DNA of 64,000 nucleotides from Glandiceps talaboti (GCF_964340395.1 NC_135562.1:18169985-18233984); one strand, 5' to 3'; counted from the first letter of the stretch, positions 35,697 to 48,887 are shown. Program-made: numbers and translations. Notes: a model not told the origin generated them from the letters alone.

Positions 35697-37420
35697 TCAG
35701 AGACGGTAGTCCTCTCTCTGTGTACCCACGAAAATGACGACTATATGCATGGTGTCGTAGAAAATGACGACTATATGCATGGTGTCGTAGATGAAGAGCC
35801 TCCACAATTATTATACATAGGGGTGGTGGGTGTGGCCAATGCCTAATAGTATGTTTTTGAATGCATGGTGCCACCTCTACCACACGAACCCATCTTTGCT
35901 TTTCACCCATATAAACGAACTGAAATAGTCCAATATACTAAGTATTGCCATCGACATGCTTCCCGCCAAAGATAGATACAATGTTTCTTATTTGGTGAGA
36001 TCAACAATTGAAAAACAGGTCAATATTGTCCAAGAGTCGAAAGCCTTTTTATTGCTATTATTAAACATCTAAAATACACATTGTACTTTGTAACACCATT
36101 TGTTCGTGTTTCAATGTGTGTACATCCTTCCAGACAGCTGCAACCATTTCAAGACCCTCCTGGTGTTTGCAGCTCTCTCTCGTTTTTTGCAGTAACTAAC
36201 CAAGTGCACATCTCCTCAATATCTTGTTATCACCACATGTATAGTACAAGTGATGAATGCCTGTAGTTCATATACAACACATGTATACAATATGATTACC
36301 TTCATGGGGTGATTTAGTGTCATTTGAATTTGACTTACTTTTAACATATGTATGAATCTTGACCTTGATCTCTCTTTTTTATTTTTTATCAGTTCATCAG
36401 TTCAGATCAATAAAATTTAGAACCTTTGATAAATTCACATTTTCTGGTAATGGTATGCAATGATATACAAGTGTATATATACTTCATGTGTAAATGATAT
36501 GGGGTGGGAGGGGGGGGGTCATTGATTTTTTTGAGGAAGATTGGGGGGGGGGGCGCCACTCGAATTTCCATATTTTACAGAACAATTCCTCCGACCCCCC
36601 CCCCAGGCCATAAATAATGACGGCTCCCTTAGACCAAAATGCCATACTAGCATGTAAACAGAGTTCATACATTCTCTGATCACGCGGTGGAAAGCTGGCC
36701 GTGTGTGATTCTAGTGACGTCACCACTTGGCTCGTGAACAACCAATCAGGAAAGAGATATACAAAACTAAGTAGTGACTTCATTCTTTTTCTTTTCAGAC
36801 AACCAATCATCAGAGACTATCTTGACGTGCCAATTTTTGCTCATGTCATGACATGACGTGCTTGTGATATTGTATCGTGGAATGTGTTCTCGTGACAACA
36901 AATAAAAACGTTACGTTTAGGTACGTCTTTATAACAAAATCACATAACGTCTAATTTTCGTGAAAAAAATCCGAAATTGCACACGTGTCCCCACGCAAAG
37001 AAAAATGAGGGAATTAGGGTAATTAGCAAATATGGGAAATATATTACTCGTTGTATGTTGATGTATAGCACTAAAGTATACTCGACAAACAATACAATAA
37101 ATATGAATAAAAAAATATACATACGACAATGTATTGTTTTCCTTTATATCTTGTTTATTTATTTATTTATTTTTATCGATTCCACAACACCATCTCGTAC
37201 TGTTTTTTTCCCTCAACCCGACGTGCGCAAATTTGATACTATGTTTTGTTGTCATTTAGCGTCGAGCTAATGTCTGGAGTATTTACGAAAGTCATCGAGT
37301 GCAGAATCGCCCCCCCCCAGGATATCAAATGGTCCACCCTATAACGAACAAGTTGCAACATGTTTAATTGTTGACGTGGAATACACAACCGACAACAAAG
37401 AGAATGTAGCTCGTGATCGG

Positions 37421-37428
37421 TATAAAAA
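37421..37428 (+). promoter_or_regulatory. TATA box of coiled-coil ORF, copy 2
   Basis: TATAAAAA, 256 nt upstream of the ATG at 37677; aligned with the TATA sites of copies 1 and 3. Confidence 0.5.
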
Positions 37429-37676
37429 GAGTGCGCTACACCTTAAGAATTCAGAACGAGTCGAAACCGGCGTTAACGTTCCTTGGTCTCGTTTATCTTT
37501 CACCGAACGGGTGGGTTATTCCAAACGACATATAACACCGAACTTAGTCAACTTTATGACAATATATTAGAAACTGTCGACTACAAAGGTGGCTTAAGCT
37601 TGGAGTTACGGAGACACTTAACAAAATCACAACCAAGAGGTCGAGAAACAGGATTTCCTCAAACAACCAGCGCATT

Positions 37677-38042
37677 ATGGATTTGGACAAAGAAAGGAGA
37701 GATATCGAAAGAACGATTCGCCAACACGTCAACAGACCGATAACAAGATCTACAGATGACGAGGTTAGTACAGCCTTAAACATAATCGGTTCAACCGACC
37801 CTATCCTTGGACGAGCCCTCATCAGTATGAACGACACCATTGAGAAACAAAAAAAGTCACTACGTCAAAAGGAAGAAGAAATAGAATTACTCGCGGGAGG
37901 AAAGAGAGAAACTACCACCGAACGGACGGAGAGGCTGATGAGTTTACTTGTCGAGAAGGATGAGGAAATTGCTTCACTACGAGCGGAAAACAGAGATCTC
38001 CATGGAAACCTTGGACACATGGAAAACGAGCTTTGTAAATGA
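37677..38042 (+). pseudogene. Coiled-coil ORF, copy 2, truncated
   Basis: 121 codons matching the first 119 of copy 1 (starts MDLDKERRDIERTI). A small deletion where copy 1 reads ENELLQMEVEM turns the end into NELCK and a stop, removing about 48 residues. The lost part is still visible in another frame up to about 38176. Substitutions such as KKSLRQKEEE versus NESLRQMDEE change charge. It might still make a short protein, but it is most simply a decaying copy. Confidence 0.5.
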
Positions 38043-38435
38043 AAGTGGAGATGACTTGTATCAAGAAGGATTTTGCAGAGACCTGTGAGAACGTTAAATT
38101 TGTAACTGATCAGTTTCGTCTTCGCGGTTTGAACAAAACCACTTCACTCAATAGAAATGAACCAAATTGTTCGTAAGAATAATCATTATATAATAACAAT
38201 AATAATACAAGTTGAATTGAACTAGACTGTTGTATAATGTATGTATTTTTCGTTTGCATTGTTGTGAGCAAGTGTATTTTGTTTGTTTGACTATGTGCTA
38301 CATAAATATCCGTCCCATGCCCCCCCCCCCCCAATCCCGTCCTTTTACCCACTGACACATGCGCTCTTGTCCAGTCCATCTCCGATCGGGCCCCGACCGA
38401 TCGACCAAACATGGCGTACACAATATCGTGTGTGA

Positions 38436-38438
<3 letters not shown>

Positions 38439-38491
<53 letters not shown>
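38439..38491. repeat. (GT)n microsatellite, copy 2
   Basis: A perfect (GT)n of about 52 nt, the longest of the three equivalent arrays. Confidence 0.95.
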
Positions 38492-38492
<1 letters not shown>

Positions 38493-39144
38493 ACCTGAAT
38501 ATATCAGTGACATTGAACGGTGAATTCGAACTGACTGGCATGTGTGGATCAACAATTGGATGGAAATGTCATACATCATATACACTCCCACTGTTAACAT
38601 AAGACAAAGATAACATACAACTCTATTGAGTCTATCGAGGGGTAATATGAAGTACTACTAAGCACTACTACGTGCAGTAATGAAGAACATTTTCAAAACA
38701 AATTGAAATTCTTCATAAACAAATTGACACAAAGAGGATATTGAATCAGAAGAGATTCGCTCGTTAAAGGGAGTCCGTTATGAGAATAGGGCGACTTATC
38801 TCCAAAATCGGACACCAACACAATATCCAGAGATTCATCTAGTCTTAAAATCAACACATAGTCCCAACATCGAAGCGTCTAAACTAAAAGTTGCATTTAA
38901 CAAAACATTGGGAACTGCTAGAAAATAACGTAACCTTGAACCAACTTTTCCCGACGAAACCAATCATAGCACAGAAATGGAACCAAAATCTTAAAGACAC
39001 AAACTTGTCACAACTAAACTAAAGTCCTCTGCCTCTAAAAGCAAGGCTGAAAAACGCCTTGCGGATCATATTATGCTCGTAATACTAGCATCTTTGTTTG
39101 ATGGACAAAATTAAAAATTAAGCCAATGTCTCAGACAGAACTGC

Positions 39145-39186
39145 GACGTCGACTGATGAAGGACCCAACAGCTGGTCCGAAACGTC
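39145..39186 (+). ncRNA. Hammerhead-ribozyme-like motif
   Basis: The sequence holds the hammerhead core in order: CTGATGA at 39153-39159, a 5-bp stem II (GGACC 39161-39165 with GGTCC 39174-39178, loop CAACAGCT), then GAAA at 39179-39182. GACG (39145-39148) can pair with CGTC (39183-39186) as stem III, followed by T-C in the position of the cleavage dinucleotide. Stem I is lacking (only GA between C39150 and CTGATGA), so it is likely an incomplete or relic copy of the ribozymes carried by Penelope-like elements and similar retroelements. It is present only in segment copy 2. Confidence 0.45.
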
Positions 39187-40071
39187 TTAAAACAATGGCT
39201 TGGACTATGTGCTATACGCGGACGATTCCTCGATCTACGTTGTATGTAATACCCCTAATAATGTCAAGTCAGATCTTGAAACATGTGATAAAGACGTACG
39301 TAGATGGATGAGGTCTAACATGCTGATCCTGAATGATGAAAAGATGGAAATTGTCCACCTTTCGTCACGTTTCAAAAGAGACATGGCGAAACTGGCCGAC
39401 AGTCTCAGGATCGGTATGTCGGATATTAGTCCACCTAATCCACGTCAGCAAAGAATCTTTGTGTTATATATGCTAGACTCTGATGGCTTCATGACGAGTC
39501 AGGTAAATAGTATTTGCAGATCTGTGTATTTCGCCTTATATAAAATCGGAAAGATTCGCTCACTGATTGACGCCGCGACTGCAGAGAAATTTAATAGTGC
39601 ATGCCTTTGTAACATCAATATTGAACTAGTGTAATAGCCTCCTTTATGGAATCAACATCTTCCAGCTTGATAAAATCCAATCTATACAGAACGCAGCTAC
39701 TCGCCTCATTACCCGAAGAAAAGAAGTTTGAACACATCACACCTGTTTATGGTTTCCCAGCGTTTTCAATTACGGCTCCAATTCTGTGGAATCAGCTTCC
39801 ATTTCATATTCGCTTGGATACTACACTTGAATCTTTTAAATACAATCTTAAAACTCACCTTTTTAAGCAATATTACCAAGTGTGATTTTCGTGCAACGAA
39901 AACTGTCATTCTAATTTTTTATAGGATGTTTTCCACGCTGTCGCAGCCTTTTTAGCCTTGTTTACTTTATAATGTTTTGTTTTACCTTTTAACCATATTT
40001 TGAGTATTGTAAAGAGCACTGAGACGCAATGTAGTGTGCTTTTTAAAAAATTAAATTATTATTATTATTTC
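39187..40071 (+). mobile_element. 5'-truncated CR1/L2-like LINE fragment with reverse transcriptase end
   Basis: The frame 39200-39634 begins at the catalytic YADDS motif of reverse transcriptase (DYVLYADDSSIYVV) and continues with RRWMRSNMLILNDEKMEIV, the usual downstream block. A second frame at 39646-39885 carries the standard C-terminus (HITPVYGFPAFSITAP, LWNQLPFHIR, FKYNLKTHLFKQYY). The tail GAGCACTGAGACGCAATG...TTATTATTATT ends at about 40071. Everything 5' of YADD is missing and the two frames are shifted, so it is inactive. Confidence 0.8.
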
Positions 40072-40530
40072 ATATTCGAGTTCCTGAGAGTAGTAAAGTT
40101 TCTTGACCCCTAAGGTAACGTCTGTAAATTTTAAGTTATGTGATTGGATAACGATCCTTGAACTTGGCCAGCGTCCAAGTCAGGCCTGGCGTACGTGATA
40201 ATGTACAGGTCAGACGACCTTTAGTTATGATTGACAGGTTATTTCGACCACAAATTCGAACCGCGAAGTGAAATGTCGAAAATTTCAGGAGTTAGTTATT
40301 TTTAGATTAAGGCCATTCAGAGCCTCGACGTCGGAACAGATTTTGCCAGTCTGTTCCAGGTGTTGCTCGTCGGATACAATACTAGTGAAGGTACTAGATA
40401 GACTTTGCATGGTCTACTGATTGCAATTGGATGCTAGTATTGAGAGTGGACTTTGCGTGGTCCACCCCGTAGCTACGTAGATAGTACTTTAGATGGCAGA
40501 GATATTAGAGAGATAATCCCCCCCCCCACT
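40072..40530 (+). repeat. Sequence shared by segment copies 2 and 3 but absent from copy 1
   Basis: Contains AGAGCCTCGACGTCGGAACAG, TTTTGCCAGTCTGTT.CAGG, GGTGTTGCTCGTCGGATACA and TAGCTACGTAGATAGTAC, which recur at about 47908-48320. Copy 3 has an extra internal repeat of the TAGCTACGTAGATAGTACCTTA part (48060 and 48280). It is probably a mobile-element remnant or ancestral segment sequence lost from copy 1; no gene seen. Confidence 0.5.
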
Positions 40531-41040
40531 TCAACCAGTTTAGCTATTGATGATAAGTGCAGCAACTGTGGTCTGTTTAACTTTTACAATATACTCGAAA
40601 AAAACAAAGTCAAGTGTTTCATTTGAGATATTCTCCTCCAGCGTATTTTCTGGCGATCTTTGGGTTGTTAACCCCATACCATGATTCCCCTCCCTGATTC
40701 CTGAATCACTGAACCAGTGAGACATCGGAAGAAGACCACATCGACAACGCTACGACAAGTACTAGTGTAGACTACGTTCAACTTTATATGGGTTGGTGCT
40801 GGCTAAATATCGACAATTAATCAATGGAAGTTAGTTACCACCTGGTGGCAGCTACTACTATATTTTTAACGATTCCCCCTCCCCTTACCCTTCAACCTTA
40901 TTCTTTTACAGAATTTGACCTTAGTGACCAAATAATCAAAATAAACACAGAACACAAATAAACCACCCCAACAGTAAAAGTTTGTTACACACATACTTAA
41001 TATTGATGGTGTTTGGAGTTCCCTTCCCATATTACTACTG

Positions 41041-41050
41041 CACACACACA

Positions 41051-41091
<41 letters not shown>
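41041..41091. repeat. (CA)n microsatellite, copy 2
   Basis: A (CA)n array with an ATATATA interruption; equivalent to 22553 and 48855. Confidence 0.9.
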
Positions 41092-41093
<2 letters not shown>

Positions 41094-43778
41094 TTGAGAT
41101 CATAACAATTATTTTTTATTTGATTGACTACCAGCACATAAAAATAAGTGATCCACCCCAAAAGGCATGCACAAAAATCAGTGACCCCTCCAATCCCTTG
41201 CAGAAAAAATAGTGAACCACCCTCTAAAAACACCCCCCCCCCTCTAATTTCTGTCCAGTCAAAGCACCGCCTCTCTGTGAGAATTGGGTCATGGATATAG
41301 CGTCTCATAACCGTTACAAAATCACAACGTTACGTTTTTGATACGTCTACTTTTTGTGAACCATTTCACATGTCTTTTCTCGTCATATAATATGGCTCGC
41401 TGTTTGTTTGCGATTTTGTTTGTAAAATCATGTATGCAATTACACTCACGAACAATACAACACATTTATTCCAACTTGACTCTACTGGGGTCACGAGAGA
41501 TCATCCATTGAAAGTTAAGAAATTTGGATATTCCATATCTATGGGTGCTCAATTCTTCGGAAACAGGTGTCATCAATCAACACAAGGAACAGTTTGCCTG
41601 CTTCGCTTATCACATCAAATACACTTAACTGCTTTAACTTTAAGAACAATCTGGACTCTCTCTGGGAACACTGGAAATATTCTACGAACATTGACTTCTC
41701 ACTACAGCCATAATTAAAGGTCATGGTTGACACTATTTCAATTTGTTTTGGCGGACAAGCTTATATGCTCTTAGCCTTTATAATTACCCAGCTGTTATTC
41801 TGATATGATATTGATATGATATTATGATATGTTCACACGTCGTGACCAGATTAATAAACCCATTGTTTCATCATGCAGAAAGCCAGACGTCAGCAGTCAC
41901 CCCCCCCCCAGTTGTTTTTCGTTTGCGATAAAATCGTCAAGAATGGTAATATTCCCCATGCAATTGTAATATGCGTTTGGGGTGGTATATCTCTGTAACT
42001 TGAAAATCCAATATTCAATAAGATGGCATTGTTGTGTTCTGTCATTCGCGTGGTTAAAAACGCTACAAAATGATATCCATTTGAAAAATTCTTTACGTTG
42101 ACATTCCTTGGTAAACGACAGAATATTATGGTACAACTAAAAGGTACTTTCACACCATGTACAAAGTGAATTTTTTTTTTTTTTTACAAAACCTCGTAAA
42201 ACGGGTATGTTTTTTCTTGTTAATTTATTGTGTTCAAAGCCACGTGAAAATGAGAATATGTCTCCGTATTTTTGAGGAATTTCGCGATATCTTTTTCTGC
42301 AAACATGACGGTATGTTAAACCTTCGACAGGTATGAAACATTGTCTCGTAAATATACATGCGATTACTGTATGTAGGCAAGACATTGGCACGTCTCGTGA
42401 AATCTATCTCTGAAGGCAACAAACGGGAGACATTGAGGCATTTGAAACCCTAGCGAGCTCACCTAAAAATTCACGAATTTCATGACATCACGTAACGTAA
42501 GTTTATTCATTTACGATGTTAAAGTGACGTGATTTTTTTACGTTGTACATGCTTTGACGTGACGTGACTCGATACATTCATGTCTAGACTCGTTTTCCTG
42601 TTTGAGGATGATAGGGTAGATGTCCAGGCATTTGAATCCCCTGGCGAGGTCACAATTCTCGTTCTCCTAAAACCGAACTTTCGAATTTTAGAACCGGATA
42701 CATGCCATTTAGAAAAGACAACAATCGTCTTTCGACGTGAAGTAGTGTCAACCTGTTATGTTCATCACCAAAAACGGGCGCTCAAACTTTTCGTTAGACC
42801 ATATCATTTTATGTAAGGGGTGCTATGTAATCAACCAGTTGACTACCAATTTATTAATTAACATGTATTATTTTAGCTTTTCACAATCATTTAATACAAT
42901 TTTGATAATAATTGAAAATAAAGAGTGACTTTAATATTGAATCAAGACTAGATGGATTTTCTCACTGCTACTGTTACACTTTATCTACCTACAAATCAAT
43001 CGGTGATCTGAGAGCTACATGTAGGTCATATTAATGATGCAAGTAGCTGACTTTCCTTTTCGTGGTACCAAATACAAGTGTACAAAGTTTACAGGTAATC
43101 ATTGTTGTGTACTAGTGACAGAAATACGTGTAATGATGAAACGTTACTACAGTAAAGAATTTTGTGAGATTAGTGAATTCTTAGACCGTTGGTAGATGGT
43201 ATATGTTAGAGCATATACTAAGCATCGAATTCGACTTTTAGTGCCAATTTCAAACATAACGTGTAAGCTTACACTCGAATTTTATGTTACAACATGGCTA
43301 ACTTTCGCAGACATAAACAAACTGATAAGAGAGTCGCGTTTCAGCTATTTGTCCCATATCACGTGTAAAATAACGTTTAATTATCAGCTCTGCATGGTCG
43401 CTCTATCTGTACACAATGTTTACTCATTACAGGAAGCAAGTACATGAATGTGTTTAAAATGACATTAAAACATTCTCTGGGCAATTTCATTTTTACATGT
43501 TACATGTAAAGGGGTAGTAACTGTTACCCTAAAAAGGCATGTTATTCATGATTTCATTACATGTATGAATAAGTGAAATTCTGGAGTACGGGAATGAATC
43601 TCGACGACTATTTTTCATGCAAGCCAAACAAGTTGTTAGAGGAACTGTTAAATAAAGATATGACATGTTTAACTTTCCCCACCTTTTACGACAGTGTGTA
43701 TGAAATCGCCTTCAGTTACTGAGATGAAGTTGAAACACATGCATACAAATAAGCGAATTACACCCTACGAAATGACAT

Positions 43779-45293
43779 CTACAAAATGAGTCTATCAAAT
43801 GTTTCGTAACTTTTTCTCAAATTAACATAACAACGTGTGCAAATTTTAAATTAGATGACCGCATTTCACTCCCACTGACGACACAGTGTCCGAAAAGCAG
43901 ACTTTACATGTGAATTTCTCCGACGTACTGTCCCTGTCAACGTTACTGTCTGTGTTTCCATCAATTTGTTCATGATTTTCGTCTATCTGCTACAGTAATG
44001 TCGTAGCTAGTACTTCGTGCCCAAACTTTATTTTAGTACACCTGTGCAATTTGTTATTTATACTGTCCATATTGTATATCCCTCTTTGTCTACATATTTG
44101 TAGATTTGGGAAGAACATACAATTACCCCCGGTAGTGTCTACATTTGTATATACAAGTTTGTTGTGTTCAGCTTTAGTGCTATTGTCATCATTGTCAAAT
44201 GGAATATATGCCAGTCGAAGTAATTCTTCGAGTATGATTTTGACTGACGCTGGAACATCACCAAGATTGTGGATCAAATCAAATACTACTGGGCATTGTT
44301 CTTGTAAAGTTTTTAGTGCTTCTAGGTCACAAAATATTGTAGCGTCAATGTTCTTGAATGACAACAGTCTTGCGCCGGGATGTAGAAATCCACATACAGG
44401 GGTGCTTGCACTTAAGCATTGAATGGATGGCCTCCATTCAGTGGCAATTACCCACTTGCCAGACCTGAGGGGTACATGTTCTGCAATCAGTCTGGTGAGT
44501 AAACTTGTCATGGCAGGTTGATATTTCTCGATATTTTTACCCAGTTCATGAAGTTCAGCCTCAGACACTCCCTTTTGCTCATTGGAGTACGACCTTAACA
44601 ATACACGTGTTGGAAAATGACTGATAAATAACAGTTCACTGTATTTATACCTAATAAATGAAAAAAAGAATTAAATTATTATTAGTATTCAATGTAATAA
44701 AAGCCAGTACAAGGCTTCCTTGAAGACTTAGAACAGTGGTGTATGGAACCTTCATAAATTACAGGATTGGGTTAGAGTGGGAGGTCTTGGGGCGAGTCAC
44801 TTTTTAGCTTCATCTGTCAAAGACAGTCAATGGAGCTGTAAGGGTAGCTTGATGCCTGACCTTTGATTGTCATCTGTCCATCCGTCAACTTTATATTTAA
44901 ATCCAGCTTCATCTTTTGTCATAAATGTGGTAATTAGGTCTAAAATAGGACTTTTTATTAAAAATACATGAAAAATCTTCTTCTCCAAAACTATAATGGT
45001 ATACATGTAATCACCTTTCATCACCTGTCTTTGAACTTGGTGTGTTTTTCGTCTGCTCAGTCAGGAAATTTGCCCAAGGTGCCAAATTTCTTCTGAAGGC
45101 GAGTGTAGTTGCATCCATTACTATTTTATCTGGGCATGAGCCACATTCTTTGCAAATAAAATGTTTACTATTATCGATGTCTAATAATCCCAAGAAACTA
45201 TACCATGATAATTTGAAATTACTGTAGCTTACTACCGTCGCAAAACTACTGGTTGATCTTCTTATGACACTATATTCTGTGTGGATTGTTGTT
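43779..45293 (-). pseudogene. HMGXB3-like gene, 3' part (copy 2)
   Basis: Minus-strand exons 45293-45025, 44990-44861 and 44650-43779, equal to the last three exons of copy 1. Here the first exon is open through the site of the copy 1 stop (SNFKLSWYSFLGLLD), and the next exon reads KVDGWTDDNQR with a phase that joins correctly to YKCSELLFISHFPTRV. The body holds HELGKNIEKYQPAMTSLL, ATEWRPSIQCLS and MFFPNLQICRQRG. A TAG after LATTLL separates this frame from the RING-like CKVC...CGHL end, which is also disturbed by extra bases near 43840. All exons upstream of 45293 are missing, so a full protein cannot be made from this copy. Confidence 0.55.
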
Positions 45294-45385
45294 CTTATAA
45301 AGAAAAAAGAAATACAAAAACAATAAATTAAAAATTTGTTAATGCAATAATTAAATACCACTCAAAACATTTTTACTGTTACTTT

Positions 45386-46535
45386 GCAAAATCATGTAAT
45401 AACATTGAGATACACAAATTAAAGTTTCACATTTAGTTTTAAATATCTTGCATGTCTGTGTTATTGGGGATGTAATGTGTGGTGGTGGTGGTGTGTGTGT
45501 GTGACACACAGTGGAAGAGATTAAACACTTTACTCCACACATCCCATCCCATCCCATCTCCAATTTTTTCTTCCCCTGGCAATAAGTTGAAAAATGTACA
45601 TTTTTTTTACCAAACCCAAACACTGTACACTGCTGGCTCCACCAGTCCACACAAATATATCTATATATATGTATTATTGGCGATGTGAGGGTCACTGTGT
45701 GTGTATTAACAGTGTGATGTTTTCCTTACTAAACATGTCTTCACAACATGAATATGTTTTTGAGGGGTTAGTTAAAAAAGTTAAAAAGCCAAGTTACAAC
45801 AGTGTTGAACTCTTTGAATGCGTTTTGCTATCTATTAGAAAAGGATAACGATTATTCCAAATACCTCGTGTTCACAAACTTTCCGAAAAACACTCGTGTC
45901 ATTTGTCAACTTGTCTTCCAAAGCAAAACATAAAAACGTTGGGCAATCACTTTTTGGCGCCAAAAGACAATGTTCGTTGAACAGCCCCATTACAGGGCGT
46001 AATCTTTTTTTTTTTTTCGTGTAAGTAAACGAACGAATTTATTAACAGACCCACGTGTTGCTGTTCATATATGTTGTATTACATTCTTCATTCTCACCTT
46101 TCGCCATCAAGTTATCAAGTTCTTCGAATCATACTAAATACATACTTGAGATTCTGTAACTAGTGTGGTAGCTAGGTAATACATGTATATGTATAATGTT
46201 ATGTATAGTTATGTTTGAACCCTTACATGAAGTAATATTTAAAAAATTAATGAAAGAGACAAGAACAAATATAAATATGTACTACAGGCCAACGAAACTG
46301 ACTGGTCCCTGACATGTGTTTGAAAATGTTTGTCATGATCTGACAAGTGTCCTGGTTGGAGCGGTACGAGCAGGTTGAACAGTATACTCGAACCTGTGCA
46401 TCATTTCCCTGCCAAGACATTTTTTCTAGCAGCAGTGGTCCACCTTTTATTTCCGTCACCCACTCATATCCGGAGATTCTTTGTTCAAGCAACTCCATTT
46501 GGCATCTTTTTTTTCTCGAAATCTTCCAAGCCCCC
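45386..46535. other. Spacer between segment copies 2 and 3
   Basis: No confident gene. A GTGGTGGTGGTG stretch and a tandem CATCCCATCCCATC lie at 45480-45560. A plus-strand frame at about 45720-45848 reads MSSQHEYVFEGLVKKVKKPS and a minus-strand frame at 46247-46612 reads GYEWVTEIKGGPLLLEKMS; both look vaguely protein-like but no family is recognised and no splice structure was established. They could be pieces of genes caught at the duplication junction. Confidence 0.3.
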
Positions 46536-46895
46536 CCCCCCAGGATATCAAATGGTCCACCCCTAAATAACGAATAAGTAGCCACCTGCTGTTGACGTGA
46601 AATACACAACAAAACAAAGAGAATGTAGCTCGTGATTGGTATTAAAAGAGTGCGCTACCCTAAGAGAATTCAGAACGAGTCGAAACCGGCGTTAACGTTC
46701 TTTGGTCTCGTTTATCTTTCACCGAACCGGTGGGTTATTCCAAACGACATATAACACCGAACTTAGTCAATTTTATGACAATATATTAGAAACCGTCGAC
46801 TACAAAGGTGGCTTTAGCTTGGAGTTACGGAGACACTTAACGATATCACAACCAAGAGGTCGAGAAACAGGATTTCCTCAAACAACCAGAGCATT

Positions 46896-47294
46896 ATGGA
46901 TTTGGACAAAGAAAGGAGAGATATCGAAAGAATGATTCGCCAACACGTCAACAGACCGATAACAAGATGTACAGATGACGAGGTTAGTACAGCCTTAAAT
47001 GAAATCGGTTCAAACGCGCCTATCCTTGGACGAGCCCTCATCAGTATGAACGACACCATTGTGAATGAAAACGGTTCACTACGTCAAAACGACGAAGAAA
47101 TAGAATTACTCGGAGCAGAAAACAGAGAAACTACCACCGAACTGATGGAGAGACTGGTGAGTTTACTTGTCGAGAAGGGTGAGGAAATTGCATCACTACA
47201 AGCGGAAAACAGAGATCTCCATGAAAACATTAGAAGCCATGCAGAACATGATTTTGCAAATGAAAGTGGAGATGACTTGTATCAAGAACTGTGA
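46896..47294 (+). pseudogene. Coiled-coil ORF, copy 3, frame-shifted end
   Basis: 132 codons starting MDLDKERRDIERMI; similar to copy 1 up to about residue 115, then diverging to SHAEHDFANESGDDLYQEL because of indels. The original C-terminal frame (MILQMKVEMTCIKNCEKVKF, ending NCSKE) persists at 47248-47388 in another phase. Its TATA site is weakened to TATTAAAA. Many differences from copies 1 and 2 are amino-acid changing. Confidence 0.5.
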
Positions 47295-47610
47295 GAAAGT
47301 TAAATTTCTAACGAATCATTTTAGTCTCCACGGTTTGAACAAAATCACTTCACTCAATAGAAATGAACCAAATTGTTCGAAAGAATAATAACAATAATAA
47401 TAATACAAGTTGAATTGAACTAGACTCTGTCGTATAATGTATGTATTTTTCGTTTGCATTGTTGTGAGCAAGTGTATTTTGTATGTTTGACTATGTGCTA
47501 CATAAATATCCGTCCCATGCCCCCACAAATCCTGTCCTTTTACCCCCTGACACATGCGCTCTTCTCCAGTCCATCCCCGACCCAACATGGCTTGCACAAT
47601 ATCGTGTAAT

Positions 47611-47633
47611 GTGTGTGTGTGTGTGTGTGTGTG
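47611..47633. repeat. (GT)n microsatellite, copy 3
   Basis: The shortest of the three equivalent arrays, about 23 nt. Confidence 0.9.
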
Positions 47634-48851
47634 CACCCGAATATATCAGTGACATTAAACGGTGAATTCGAACTGACTGGCATGTGTGGATCAACAATTG
47701 GATGGAAATGTCATACATCATATACACTCCCACTGTTACAGTCTATCGAGGGGTAATTGAAGTGCTACTATGCACTACTACGTGCAGTGACGAGGACAAT
47801 TTTCAAAACAAATTAAAATTCTAATAATAAATAAATTAACACAAAGAGGATACAACTGAATCATTCAAAAGTAAATTAGCAGGTTTCTATGTAAGTGGTA
47901 AACTTCAGAGCCTCGACGACTCGGAGCAGATTTTGCCAGTCTGTTTCAGGTGTTGCTCGTCGGATACAATGCAATACTAGTGAAGGTACTGGGTAGACTT
48001 TGTGTGGTGGTCTACTGATCGGATGTTAGTGAGAGTGGACTTTGCGTGGTCCACCCCGGCGTAGCTACGTAGATAGTACCTTATAGCCAATATCTGTCAT
48101 AATGTTGACACATTGTTTGACATGTACGGGAGGGATTAGCAGTCCTCTACCGGAGCTAATATTAAAGTTTGTGTAGCGGGTTATAACCAACTCCTTGTCT
48201 GAGTTGCTACTGAAGTCTTATCAGTATTGGATAGTGTAAGACAAAGGGGGATTTAGAAGGTGTGAATTGGTACCCCATAGCTACGTAGATAGTACCTTAG
48301 ACGGCAGAGATATTAGAGAGATACCCCCCCCCCTTCAACCAGTTTGGCTAATGGTGATAAGTGCAGCAACTGTGGTCTGTTTAACTTTTACAATATCCTC
48401 GAAAAAAAACAAAGTCAAGTGTTTCATTTGAGATATTCTCCTCCAGCGTATTTTCTGGCGATCTTTGGGTCGTTAACCCCATACCATGATTCCCCTCCCT
48501 GATTCCTGAATCACTGAACCACAGAGACATCGGAAGAAGACCACATCGACAACGCTACGACAATAAGTGTAGACTACGTTCAACTTTATTTTGGTTGGTG
48601 CTGGCTAAAGTTCGACAATTAATCAATGGAAGTCAGTTAGTTACCACCTAGTGGCAGCTACTACTATATTTACAACGATTTCCCTCCCCTTACCCTTTAA
48701 CCTTATTCTTTTACAGAATTTAACCTTAGTGACCAAATAATCAAAATAAACACAGAACACAGAATACAAATAAACCACTCCAACAGTAAAAGCTTGTTAC
48801 ACACTTTCTTAATATTGATGGTGTTTGGAGTTCCCTTCCCTTATTACTACT

Positions 48852-48854
<3 letters not shown>

Positions 48855-48885
<31 letters not shown>
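48855..48885. repeat. (CA)n microsatellite, copy 3
   Basis: Equivalent to 22553-22577 and 41041-41091. Confidence 0.9.

Positions 48886-48887
<2 letters not shown>

Larger units (their letters stand above)
35697..45385 (+). repeat. Segmental repeat, copy 2
   Basis: Second direct copy of the 18.69-30.37 kb segment. It lacks the Harbinger-like insertion (intact site near 41711) and has a hammerhead/LINE insertion at about 39145-40071 followed by roughly 450 bp absent from copy 1. The leader holds a local duplication of AAAATGACGACTATATGCAT at about 35729-35780. It ends at about 45385, inside an intron of the HMGXB3-like gene, so the upstream exons of that gene are missing here. Confidence 0.8.
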
